From Thermoanaerobacterales bacterium (lineage in GTDB: Bacteria > Actinomycetota > Acidimicrobiia > Acidimicrobiales > JACDCH01): a DNA stretch of 18,161 nt. Within the stretch, counting starts at the first letter, position 1, and each line of letters starts with the position of its first letter. A model generated the notes under the pieces. It was not told where the DNA came from, made no database searches, and worked only from the letters and a program-made list of their open reading frames with translations. Of this stretch, positions 1 to 6,814 are shown in pieces. Both the position numbers and the translations under genes were made by a program. Location of the stretch: positions 1-18,161 of the forward strand of contig PKRH01000069.1 in assembly GCA_017577565.1 (NCBI GenBank), read 5' to 3'.

Positions 1-50
1 GGCGGCTCCCGCCGGGGCGCGCCGTCCCGGGGGCACCGGGTGGCTCGGCG

Positions 51-1286
51 TCAGAACGTGAAGGCGCACCACGGCGCCCGGGCGGTGGCGAAGGCCGCCG
101 ACGCGCTGGCGACCGCGCCGGGGCGGTGCTCGTCGACCCACCCGGCGTCCGCGAGCCGCCGCCAGGTGTGCCCGCCGAGGTAGGCGGCGCCCAAGGCGCC
201 GACGCCGGCGGTCAGGTCCGGCTCGGCGGTCGTCGGCGCGCAGTCGGCGCCGTCGGGCCCGGCGTCCAGGCGGTACCGCCCGGCGGCGAGGCCCGCCGGG
301 TCGCGCACCTCGAGCACGAGCGAGACCGGCGTGGCGTACCGGCGGGCGGCCAGGGCCGCCGGCACGTCGAGGACCCGCACCCAGGTGTGGTCGGACCGGT
401 CGACGAGCTGCGCCGCCCGGCCGTCGACCAGGGCGAGGGGGGCGGGGTCGTCGACGGGCCGCAGGGCGACGCCGACCGAGGCGATCCAGTCGATCGAGGT
501 GAGGTAGCGGAGCAGCTCGACCTCGGCGCGGGGCGTGGCCGCCACGAGCAGCTCGGCGTGCGCCTTGCCGGCCGGGCGGTTCGCCTTCCAGGTCCCGTCG
601 ACCGTGTAGGTGACGGCGCCCTGGACCTCGCCGGTGCCGTCGCGCCACAGCGCCTTCAGGGCGTTCCGGCGCCGCTCGTGCTCGCCGTCGTGGACGTCGA
701 GCACACCGGCCAGCACCTGCCAGCGCTGGGTCGAGGCGCCGATGTGGCCCGGCGTCCTGGGGCGGATGCGGTCGTAGAGCTCCTCGACCACCTTGGCGAA
801 GGTCTCGCCGTCGACGAGCTCGACCTCGCCCCGGGGCTCGTCGAGCCAGGACGCGGCGCGGGTGTCGACCCGCAGCGTCGTCGCCTCCGTCGCCGGCCCG
901 TAGCCGTAGCGCCCGTAGATCGGGTACTCGGCGGCGATCAGCACGGCGACCGGTTCGCCCCGCTCGACCGCGTCGTCGAGGTGGTGCCGCATGAGGCGGG
1001 TGAGGTGGCCCTGGCGGCGGTGGGTGGGCAGCACGCCCACGCTGCTGACCGCGGAGGCGGTGACCTCGCCGCCGGGCACGGTGAGCGGCGTGGCGAACGA
1101 GCGCGCGACCCCGCACATCCGCCCCCGGGCGTCGAAGGCCGCCAGGCAGCGCTCGATGTCGAAGAGGCTGCGCCGGGCCTCGACGGCCGCCGGGGTGACC
1201 GGCGGGGACAGGAACGCCGTCCCCACGACGTCGAGGAAGCGGTGCAGCTCGTCGGGGGCGATCGGCCGGACGGCGGGTGCGGTCAC
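51..1286 (-). CDS. Eis-like GNAT N-acetyltransferase
   Basis: The 411-residue protein has the Eis plan: an N-terminal GNAT domain, a second degenerate GNAT domain and a C-terminal sterol-carrier-like domain. The acetyl-CoA binding loop VGVLPTHRRQGHLTRLM is at about residues 83-99. The block YPIYGRYGYGPA at about 121-132 matches the Eis region that carries the general-acid tyrosine. The protein ends in Phe; in mycobacterial Eis the C-terminal carboxylate of a terminal Phe acts as general base, so the catalytic scheme looks intact. Family members acetylate amines of small molecules, aminoglycosides or proteins, and the physiological substrate here is unknown. The start is GTG at 1286, 9 bp after the stop of the upstream SpoU gene, so it is the last gene of a minus-strand operon. 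I see no signal peptide and expect a cytosolic hexamer by family analogy. Confidence 0.85.
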   Translation of the reverse strand: MTAPAVRPIAPDELHRFLDVVGTAFLSPPVTPAAVEARRSLFDIERCLAAFDARGRMCGVARSFATPLTVPGGEVTASAVSSVGVLPTHRRQGHLTRLMRHHLDDAVERGEPVAVLIAAEYPIYGRYGYGPATEATTLRVDTRAASWLDEPRGEVELVDGETFAKVVEELYDRIRPRTPGHIGASTQRWQVLAGVLDVHDGEHERRRNALKALWRDGTGEVQGAVTYTVDGTWKANRPAGKAHAELLVAATPRAEVELLRYLTSIDWIASVGVALRPVDDPAPLALVDGRAAQLVDRSDHTWVRVLDVPAALAARRYATPVSLVLEVRDPAGLAAGRYRLDAGPDGADCAPTTAEPDLTAGVGALGAAYLGGHTWRRLADAGWVDEHRPGAVASASAAFATARAPWCAFTF

Positions 1287-1295
1287 GGTTCGAGG

Positions 1296-1877
1296 CTAGG
1301 GACCGGGGGCGGCACCACCCACCGAACTCGGGTCCGCCCGGCCGGGGCGCTCGGGCGCCCACTCGCGCCGGCGCACCTCGTAGAGGGCGACGGCGGTGGC
1401 GACGGCCACGTTGAGCGAGCCGACCCGGCCGAGCTGGGGGATGTAGGCGACGTCGTCGCAGGCGGCGAGCGCGGCGGGCGGCAGCCCCCGGTCCTCGTGC
1501 CCGACGACCAGGCACACGGCGTCCGGCAGCGGCAGCTCGGGGAGCGGGGTGGCGCCCTCGGCGAGCTCGAGGCCGACGACCCAGTAGCCGGCGGACCGGG
1601 CGGCGTCGGCCGCCTCGGCGACGCTGTCGTGGCGCGACCAGCGGAGGTAGCGCTCGGTGCCGAGCGCGGTCTTGGCGGTCCTGGCGCCGGTCGGCGGCGC
1701 CGTGTCGCCGACCAGCCACAGGTGGTCGACCCGCAGCGCCGCCGCCGTGCGGAGGATCGAGCCGACGTTGAACGGCGACTGGACGTCGACGAGCACGAGG
1801 GCGACCCGCCCGGTCGTGCGGCGGCGCCACGACCGGTGGAGGCGCTTCAGGCCGGTCGAGTCGAGCGGGCGGCTCAT
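1296..1877 (-). CDS. SpoU/TrmH-family RNA 2'-O-methyltransferase
   Basis: This 193-residue SPOUT enzyme has all three family motifs: NVGSILRTAAAL at about 37-48, VVGHEDRGLPP at about 124-134 and IPQLGRVGSLNVAVATAVAL at about 146-165. The last forms the trefoil-knot SAM site. It lacks the N-terminal substrate-binding domain found in the second SpoU protein of this window (13469-14329), so it is the minimal catalytic form. TrmH (tRNA Gm18) and TrmL-type enzymes have similar architecture, and the exact target nucleotide cannot be told from sequence. Its ATG at 1877 overlaps the TGA of the upstream methyltransferase as ATGA, which indicates translational coupling. The last 20 or so residues are a poorly conserved Gly/Pro/Ala tail. 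Confidence 0.88.
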   Translation of the reverse strand: MSRPLDSTGLKRLHRSWRRRTTGRVALVLVDVQSPFNVGSILRTAAALRVDHLWLVGDTAPPTGARTAKTALGTERYLRWSRHDSVAEAADAARSAGYWVVGLELAEGATPLPELPLPDAVCLVVGHEDRGLPPAALAACDDVAYIPQLGRVGSLNVAVATAVALYEVRRREWAPERPGRADPSSVGGAAPGP

Positions 1878-2542
1878 CCCTCGCCCGCCCCCGCGGGGCG
1901 CTCCCCGCCGTCCCCGGGCCCGTCCTCGGCCGGCGGGCCGGGCCGCACCTCGAGCAGCCGGTAGCCGAGCCGGCTCGACAGCCGGGCCACCCGCCAGCCC
2001 CGGCCGGCCAGCCACCGGTGCAGCGAGTCGGAGCCGAGGTGCTTGTGCACCACGAGGACGGCGGCGCCGTCGGGCTCGAGGCGCGCCAGCCAGTGCTCGA
2101 GCAGCTCGTGCAGCGCCCGCTTGCCGATCCGCACCGGCGGGTTCGACCAGATCGCCGCGAAGCGCACGTCCTCCGGGACCTCCTCCGGCCGCACGACCCG
2201 CACGTCGGCGAACCCCGCGGCCCGGGCGTTCTGCCGGGCGAGCTCCAGGGCCCGCTCGTTCACGTCGACCGCCCACACCGTGGCCTCCGGTGCCCGCGCC
2301 GCAAGCGTGAGGGCCATCGGCCCGTAGCCGCAGCCGAGGTCGAGCAGGTGCCCGCGCCGTGGCGGGGGCGGGGCGCCGAGGAGCAGCACCTTGGTGCCGG
2401 GGTCGATGCGTCCCGGCGAGAACACGCCGCGGTCGGTGCGCAGGTCGAGCGTCAGGTCCGGCAGGGCGAGGCGCACCGTGCCGGGCCGTGACGGCGCGGC
2501 CGGCGAGGGGGAGAAGTAGTGCGGCTGGCCGGATGCGCCCAC
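1874..2542 (-). CDS. Class I SAM-dependent methyltransferase, RsmC-like single domain
   Basis: The 222-residue protein is a small-domain MTS-type methyltransferase. It opens with a PHYFSPSP segment and a GVFSPGRIDPGT segment, typical of the C-terminal catalytic half of RsmC (16S rRNA m2G1207). SAM motif I is LDLGCGYGP at about 67-75, the acidic loop is VDVNERA at about 92-98, and the NPP catalytic motif for exocyclic amines is SNPP at about 133-136. E. coli RsmC has a duplicated domain; this is the single-domain version common in actinobacteria and Firmicutes. The start is GTG at 2542, 8 nt downstream of a TACCGT hexamer. It is the first gene of the minus operon and is divergent from def. G1207 specificity is inference; the methyltransferase class is firm. 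The last 25 or so residues are a Gly/Pro-rich tail. Confidence 0.85.
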   Translation of the reverse strand: MGASGQPHYFSPSPAAPSRPGTVRLALPDLTLDLRTDRGVFSPGRIDPGTKVLLLGAPPPPRRGHLLDLGCGYGPMALTLAARAPEATVWAVDVNERALELARQNARAAGFADVRVVRPEEVPEDVRFAAIWSNPPVRIGKRALHELLEHWLARLEPDGAAVLVVHKHLGSDSLHRWLAGRGWRVARLSSRLGYRLLEVRPGPPAEDGPGDGGERPAGAGEG

Positions 2543-2550
2543 GGGCGGTG

Positions 2551-2560
2551 ACGGTAGCCT
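2551..2560. promoter_or_regulatory. Overlapping divergent -10 elements between the RsmC-like gene and def
   Basis: The 26-bp gap between the two divergent genes contains ACGGTAGCCT. On the plus strand, TAGCCT (2555-2560) lies 8 nt before the def ATG. On the minus strand, TACCGT (2556-2551) lies 8 nt before the GTG of the methyltransferase. Both fit the actinobacterial TAnnnT -10 pattern and share the same central TA. No convincing -35 is visible on either side, and any -35 would lie inside the opposite gene. Promoter activity is inferred from spacing and pattern only. Confidence 0.5.
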
Positions 2561-2568
2561 TGGTCGGC

Positions 2569-3108
2569 ATGGCTCCCTACCGCATCCGCGTCGTGGGCGA
2601 CCCGGTCCTCCGCCAGCGCGCGTCCGAGGTCACCGAGATCGACGGGCGCCTGGCCAAGCTGGCCGAGGACATGATCGCCACCATGTACGACGCGCCCGGC
2701 GTCGGCCTCGCGGCCCCGCAGGTCGGCGTCGAGAAGCGCCTGTTCGTCTACGACGTGGGCGAGGGGCCGCGCACGGTCGTCAACCCCGAGATCGTCGAGG
2801 CGACGGGGGAGTGGACCTACGAGGAGGGCTGCCTGTCGGTGCCGGGGCTGTCGTGGCCGATCACCCGGCCGAAGCAGGTGCTGCTCCGGGGCCTCGACCT
2901 CGACGGCAACGAGCTGGAGATCGAGGCCGACGAGCTGGAGGCCCGCTGCTTCCAGCACGAGGTCGACCACCTCGACGGCGTGCTGCTGATCGAGCGGCTC
3001 GACCCCGACACGCGCCGCGAGGCGCTGCGCACCATCCGCGAGCGCGGCATCTCGCCGTCGGTGCTCGCCGACGCCGAGCCGCTGGGCGGCCTCTCGCTGC
3101 GTCGGTGA
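2569..3108 (+). CDS. def: Peptide deformylase
   Basis: This metalloenzyme removes the formyl group from the N-terminal Met of nascent proteins at the ribosome exit. All three family motifs are present in the 179-residue protein: GVGLAAPQ at 44-51, EGCLS at 86-90 and QHEVDHL at 129-135. The metal ligands are Cys88, His130 and His134, and Glu131 is the catalytic acid/base. The length is normal. ATG at 2569 is chosen because it begins the usual short strand leading to VVGDPVLRQRA; in-frame codons upstream would add unrelated residues. There is almost no 5' UTR after the TAGCCT hexamer, so the mRNA is probably leaderless. It is followed directly by fmt (GTGA overlap), pairing the enzymes that add and remove the formyl group. 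Confidence 0.97.
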   Translation: MAPYRIRVVGDPVLRQRASEVTEIDGRLAKLAEDMIATMYDAPGVGLAAPQVGVEKRLFVYDVGEGPRTVVNPEIVEATGEWTYEEGCLSVPGLSWPITRPKQVLLRGLDLDGNELEIEADELEARCFQHEVDHLDGVLLIERLDPDTRREALRTIRERGISPSVLADAEPLGGLSLRR

Positions 3109-3977
3109 CCCCGGCGCGGCCGCCCCGGCACCCGGAGCGCCTCGTCTTCCTGGGCACCCCGGCGACGTCGGTGGTGCCGCTGCGGGCGCTGCTGGACGCC
3201 GGCCACGACGTCGTGCTCGTCGTGTCGCGCCCCGACGCCCGGCGGGGCCGGGGCGGGCGCCCGTCGCCGTCGCCGGTCAAGCAGGCGGCGCTCGACGCGG
3301 GCCTCCCGGTGACCGCGTCGGTCGACGACGCCCTGGAGGTCGGCGCCGACCTGGGCGTGGTCGTGGCGTTCGGCCAGATCATCAAGCCGCACGTGCTCGA
3401 GCGGCTGCCGATGGTCAACCTGCACTTCTCGCTGCTGCCGCGGTGGCGGGGCGCCGCACCGGTCGAGCGGGCGATCCTGGCCGGTGACGAGCGCACGGGC
3501 GTCGACCTCATGGCCGTCGAGGAGGGCCTCGACACGGGCCCGATCTACGACCGGGCCGAGGTGGACATCGGTCCGGACGAGACCGCGGACGAGCTGCGGG
3601 CCCGGCTGGCCGAGCTGGGCGCCCGGCTGCTGGTCGACAACCTGGCCCGGGGGCTCGGCGAGCCCGTGCCCCAGCAGGGCGAGCCGACGTACGCGCACAA
3701 GATCACCCCCGAGGAGCTGCGCATCGACTGGTCGGCCCCGGCCGAGGTGATCCACCGGGTCGTGCGGGTCGGGGGCGCCTGGACCACCCACGACGGCACC
3801 CGGCTGAAGGTGTGGCGCACCTGCGGGGACCCGGGGGGGCCCGACGCGGTCGGGGTCTCGGCCGGGCGCGGGCCGCGGTGGCTGGTCGAGGTCCAGCCCG
3901 AGGGCCGGCGCCGGATGCCGGCGGCGGCGTGGGCCAACGGCGTGCGGGGCGACCCGGTCGCCGGGTTGGGGCGGTGA
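3105..3977 (+). CDS. fmt: Methionyl-tRNA formyltransferase
   Basis: It formylates Met-tRNA(fMet) from 10-formyl-THF for initiation. The N-terminal Rossmann domain has LVFLGTPATSVVPLRALL at about 13-30. The catalytic region is NLHFSLLPRWRGAAPVERA at about 105-123, with Asn105 and His107, and the catalytic Asp143 lies in GLDTGPI. GTG at 3105 overlaps the def stop and places the first strand as expected. The protein is 290 residues, against about 310-315 in E. coli and mycobacteria. The loss is in the C-terminal tRNA-binding OB domain: after LKVWR the usual strand pair before VEVQPEG is compressed by about 13 residues. The reading frame is open, so this is an internal in-frame shortening or, less likely, a sequence error in the G-run at 3833-3839. 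The end overlaps rsmB by GTGA. Confidence 0.95.
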   Translation: MTPARPPRHPERLVFLGTPATSVVPLRALLDAGHDVVLVVSRPDARRGRGGRPSPSPVKQAALDAGLPVTASVDDALEVGADLGVVVAFGQIIKPHVLERLPMVNLHFSLLPRWRGAAPVERAILAGDERTGVDLMAVEEGLDTGPIYDRAEVDIGPDETADELRARLAELGARLLVDNLARGLGEPVPQQGEPTYAHKITPEELRIDWSAPAEVIHRVVRVGGAWTTHDGTRLKVWRTCGDPGGPDAVGVSAGRGPRWLVEVQPEGRRRMPAAAWANGVRGDPVAGLGR

Positions 3978-5236
3978 GCCGGCCCCGCCGGCCGCGCGGC
4001 CGCGGGGGCCCGGTCCCCCGGCGGGCGGGGCGGGCCGCCGGGGGCGGGCGCAGCGCCCGGGCCGTCGCCCTCGACGTCCTCGACCGGATCGACGCCCGCG
4101 GCGCCTACGCCAACCTCGCGCTCGCCGGGGCGCTCGAGCGGTCGGGCCTCGAGCCGGCCGACCGCCGGTTCGTCACCGACCTCGTCTACGGCACGACCCG
4201 CATGCGGCGGGCCTGCGACCACCTCGTCGACCGGTTCCTCGCCCGCCCGGTCGAGGGCCGGGCCCGCAACGCCCTGCGGCTGGGCGCCTACCAGCTGGCC
4301 TTCGCCGGCGTCCCCGCCCACGCCGCGGTGTCCGAGACGGTGGCGGCCGCGCCCCGGCCGGCCCGGGGCCTGGTCAACGCCGTGCTGCGCCGGGTGGCGG
4401 AGGCGCCGGTCGACTGGCCCGACGACGCCACCCGGCTGAGCGTGCCCGACTGGGTGCTCGACGAGCTGACGGCGTCGCTCGGGCGCGAGCGGGCCCTCGC
4501 GGCGCTGGCGGCCATGAACGAGCCGGCGACGGTGACCGAGCGCGAGGACGGCTACGTCCAGGACCCGGCGTCGCAGGCGGTGGCGGGGGCGGTCGGCGCC
4601 CGCCCGGGCGAGCTGGTGCTCGACGCCTGCGCGGCGCCGGGCGGGAAGGCGACGGCGCTCGCCGGCGCCGGCGCCCGGGTGGTGGCGGCCGATGTCAACC
4701 CGACCCGGGCCGGGCTGGTGCGGGCGAACGCCGAGCGGCTGGGCCTGGGGCGCGAGGTCGCGGTCGTGGTGGCCGACGGCACCGCCCCGCCGTGGCGCCC
4801 GGCGTGCGTCGACCGGGTGCTCGTCGACGCGCCCTGCACCGGGCTCGGCACGCTGCGGCGCCGGGCCGACCTGCGGTGGCGGGTCGAGCCGGCGGCGGTG
4901 GCCCGCCTGGCCGAGCTGCAGCGGCGGCTGCTGGCGGCGGCCGCCGAAGCCGTCCGGCCCGGCGGCGTGCTCGTGTACTCGGTGTGCACGCTGACGGTCG
5001 CCGAGTCGACCGGGGTCGACGAGTGGTTCGCGGGGGAGCGCCCGGACTTCGAGCCGCTGCCGCCGCCGGGTGCCCCCTGGGAGCCCTGGGGCCGGGGCGC
5101 GATCCTGCTGCCCCAGGCGGCGGGGACCGACGGCATGTGCATGTTCCGCTACCGGCGGGCGGGTGGGGCCGGCGGCGGGCCCGGGGGCGGGCACGACGAC
5201 GAGCGCGCGGACGAGCACGAGGAGGCGCGAGGGTGA
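3974..5236 (+). CDS. rsmB: 16S rRNA m5C967-type methyltransferase, RsmB/Fmu family
   Basis: An N-terminal NusB-like RNA-binding domain (about residues 27-145) precedes a class I m5C methyltransferase domain. SAM motif I is DACAAPGGKATAL at about 217-229. The DAPCTGLG motif has Cys288, and YSVCTL has the catalytic nucleophile Cys338, the two-cysteine signature of RNA m5C enzymes. The start is GTG at 3974, overlapping the fmt stop, and gives 420 residues. Two oddities are visible. The first 25 or so residues are an Arg/Gly/Pro-rich extension. The linker between the NusB-like domain and the SAM domain is very short: MNEPATVTEREDGYVQDPAS replaces the longer substrate-binding segment usual in RsmB. 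The C-terminus is a Gly/His/Asp/Glu tail. C967 specificity is inferred from family. Confidence 0.92.
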   Translation: MSRPRRPRGRGGPVPRRAGRAAGGGRSARAVALDVLDRIDARGAYANLALAGALERSGLEPADRRFVTDLVYGTTRMRRACDHLVDRFLARPVEGRARNALRLGAYQLAFAGVPAHAAVSETVAAAPRPARGLVNAVLRRVAEAPVDWPDDATRLSVPDWVLDELTASLGRERALAALAAMNEPATVTEREDGYVQDPASQAVAGAVGARPGELVLDACAAPGGKATALAGAGARVVAADVNPTRAGLVRANAERLGLGREVAVVVADGTAPPWRPACVDRVLVDAPCTGLGTLRRRADLRWRVEPAAVARLAELQRRLLAAAAEAVRPGGVLVYSVCTLTVAESTGVDEWFAGERPDFEPLPPPGAPWEPWGRGAILLPQAAGTDGMCMFRYRRAGGAGGGPGGGHDDERADEHEEARG

Positions 5237-5712
5237 GCGACGAGCGGCGCTGGCCGGCGAAGGTGCTGACGGTCTCGGACGGCGTGGCGGCCGGGACGCG
5301 GGAGGACCGCTCGGGGGCCGCGCTGGCCGAGCGCCTGGCCGCGGCGGGCTTCGAGGTGGTCGAGCGGCGGGTGACGGGCGACGGCGCCGAGCCGGTGGCC
5401 GCGGCGCTGCGGGAGCTCACCGACGGGTTCGCCGGGCTGGTGGTGACGACCGGCGGCACGGGCTTCGGCCCCCGCGACCTCACGCCGGAGGGCACGAGGG
5501 CGGTGATCGAGCGGGAGGCCCCGGGCCTGGCCGAGGCCATGCGGATGGCCAACCCGCTGGGGCGGCTGTCGCGGGCCGTGGCCGGGACGGTGGGCCGGGC
5601 GCTGGTGCTCAACACCCCGGGCTCCTCGGCCGGGGCCGTCGAGACGCTGGAGGCCGTGCTGGACGTCGTGCCCCACGCCCTGGAGCTGCTGTCGGGCGGG
5701 CGGCCGCACTGA
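5233..5712 (+). CDS. MogA/MoaB-family molybdopterin-binding protein
   Basis: The 159-residue protein is a single MogA/MoaB (MoCF-biosynthesis) domain. It begins KVLTVSDGVAAGTREDRSG at about residues 10-28. The nucleotide/molybdopterin loop TTGGTGFGPRDLTPEGT is at about 72-88, with the conserved Asp82. NTPGSSAGAVE at about 127-137 is the other conserved patch. MogA adenylylates molybdopterin before molybdate insertion. MoaB paralogues in bacteria are often of unclear role, and this sequence does not decide between them. The GTG at 5233 overlaps the rsmB stop (GTGA), so it is translationally coupled to rsmB. No other molybdenum cofactor gene is nearby. In Mycobacterium tuberculosis the comparable position between fmu and ribG holds rpe, so the occupant of this slot differs. 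Confidence 0.88.
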   Translation: MSDERRWPAKVLTVSDGVAAGTREDRSGAALAERLAAAGFEVVERRVTGDGAEPVAAALRELTDGFAGLVVTTGGTGFGPRDLTPEGTRAVIEREAPGLAEAMRMANPLGRLSRAVAGTVGRALVLNTPGSSAGAVETLEAVLDVVPHALELLSGGRPH

Positions 5713-5731
5713 GGCCGGCGGGCGGGCGGCG

Positions 5732-5760
5732 TTGACCGGGATTAGAACACGTTCTAATTT
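5732..5760 (+). promoter_or_regulatory. ribD promoter with overlapping KstR-like palindromic operator
   Basis: TTGACC (5732-5737) and TAATTT (5755-5760) form a sigma-70-type promoter with a 17-bp spacer. The predicted start is at or next to the GTG at 5767, 6 nt after the -10. An 18-bp perfect inverted repeat, ATTAGAACACGTTCTAAT (8-bp arms, 2-bp centre, 5741-5758), fills the spacer and overlaps the -10. Its core TAGAACACGTTCTA satisfies TnnAACnnGTTnnA, the published KstR consensus in mycobacteria. It is AT-rich in a GC-rich background. Binding would block RNA polymerase, so a TetR-type repressor is the likely user. The regulator's identity is inference. Confidence 0.75.
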
Positions 5761-5766
5761 TCGGAC

Positions 5767-6810
5767 GTGCCCGCGGCCGCCCGTACGCTGCCCGACGTGA
5801 GCCCGCAGGCGTCGGCCGCGGCCGACCACCGGCACATGCTGCGCGCCGTCGAGCTGGCGGCGGGCGTGCGGACGACGACGTCGCCCAACCCCTGGGTGGG
5901 CAGCGTCGTCGTGGCGCCCGACGGGCGCACCGCCGAGGGCGCGACGCGGCCGCCCGGCGGGCCCCACGCCGAGGTCGTGGCGCTCGACGCCGCCCGCGCC
6001 GCCGGCCTGCCGCTCGAGGGGGCCACCGTCTACGTCACCCTCGAGCCCTGCAGCCACCACGGGCGCACGCCGCCCTGCGCGGACGCCCTCGTCGAGGCCG
6101 GCGTGGGCCGGGTGGTCGTCGGCATCCTCGACCCCGACCCCCGGGTGCGGGGCCGGGGCGTCGAGCGGCTGCGGGACGCCGGCGTCGAGGTCACCGTGGG
6201 CGTGGCCGCCGACGTCGTCGGCGAGCAGCTGGCCGCCTACGTCACCCACCGCACGACCGGCCGGCCCCACGTCGTGCTCAAGCTGGCGGCCAGCCTCGAC
6301 GGGCGCACCGCGGCGCCCGACGGTACGAGCCGCTGGATCACCGGGCCCGAGGCCCGGGCCGACGCCCATCGGCTGCGGGCCGAGAGCGACGCCGTGCTGG
6401 TCGGGGCCGGCACCGTCCGGGCCGACGACCCCGAGCTGACCGTCCGCCACGTCGAGGGGCCGGACCCGCTGCGGGTCGTCCTCGGCCGGGCGCCGGCCGG
6501 CGCCAAGGTGCACCCGTGCCTCGAGGTCGAGGGCGACCTCGGCGACGTCCTCGACGACCTCGGCGCCCGGGGTGTCGTGCAGCTGCTCGTCGAGGGCGGG
6601 CCGTCCGTGGCCGGCGCCTTCCACCGGGCCGGGCTGGTCGACGCCTACGTGCTCTACCTGGCCCCCGTCCTGTTCGGCGGCGACGACGCCCGCGGGTTGT
6701 TCTCCGGTCCGGGAGCCGCCACCATGGCGGACGTCTGGCGCGGGCGGATCGTCCGCGTGACACCCCTGGGCGACGACATCCGCGTCGACCTGCGACCGAG
6801 GAGTACCTAG
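5767..6810 (+). CDS. ribD: Bifunctional riboflavin deaminase/reductase RibD
   Basis: It catalyses steps two and three of riboflavin synthesis: deamination of the diaminopyrimidine product of GTP cyclohydrolase II, then NADPH reduction of its ribosyl group. The deaminase domain (about 22-148) has SPNPWVGSVVV, the zinc ligands in HAE at 67-69 and Cys95/Cys104 in EPCSHHGRTPPC. The reductase domain (about 166-345) has LKLAASLDGRTA, SRWITG, VGAGTVRADDPELTVR and LLVEGGPS. The reductase is compact because the segment between VVLG and the VEGG motif is shorter than in E. coli RibD. I chose GTG 5767 because it falls exactly where transcription should begin. GTG 5797 or ATG 5836 would also leave the domain nearly complete, so the first 10-23 residues are uncertain. 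Confidence 0.93.
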   Translation: MPAAARTLPDVSPQASAAADHRHMLRAVELAAGVRTTTSPNPWVGSVVVAPDGRTAEGATRPPGGPHAEVVALDAARAAGLPLEGATVYVTLEPCSHHGRTPPCADALVEAGVGRVVVGILDPDPRVRGRGVERLRDAGVEVTVGVAADVVGEQLAAYVTHRTTGRPHVVLKLAASLDGRTAAPDGTSRWITGPEARADAHRLRAESDAVLVGAGTVRADDPELTVRHVEGPDPLRVVLGRAPAGAKVHPCLEVEGDLGDVLDDLGARGVVQLLVEGGPSVAGAFHRAGLVDAYVLYLAPVLFGGDDARGLFSGPGAATMADVWRGRIVRVTPLGDDIRVDLRPRST

Positions 6811-6814
6811 CCAG

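Noticed and set aside
1..50. Possible feature at the window edge
   Set aside because: It contains only a 5-bp GC hairpin (GGCGG-CTC-CCGCC at 1-13), too weak to call a terminator.
126..1964. 612-codon plus-strand open frame opposite the acetyltransferase and SpoU genes
   Set aside because: Low-complexity Gly/Arg/Val/Pro translation with no motif. It is an antisense shadow caused by high GC, and the minus-strand genes under it are clear families.
3545..5218. 557-codon minus-strand frame opposite fmt and rsmB
   Set aside because: Antisense shadow with repetitive Arg/Gly/Pro/Ala content; rsmB motifs on the plus strand explain the region.
5741..5758. LexA/SOS box
   Set aside because: The actinobacterial SOS box has GAAC and GTTC separated by four bases; here the separation is two, which fits the KstR-type pattern instead.
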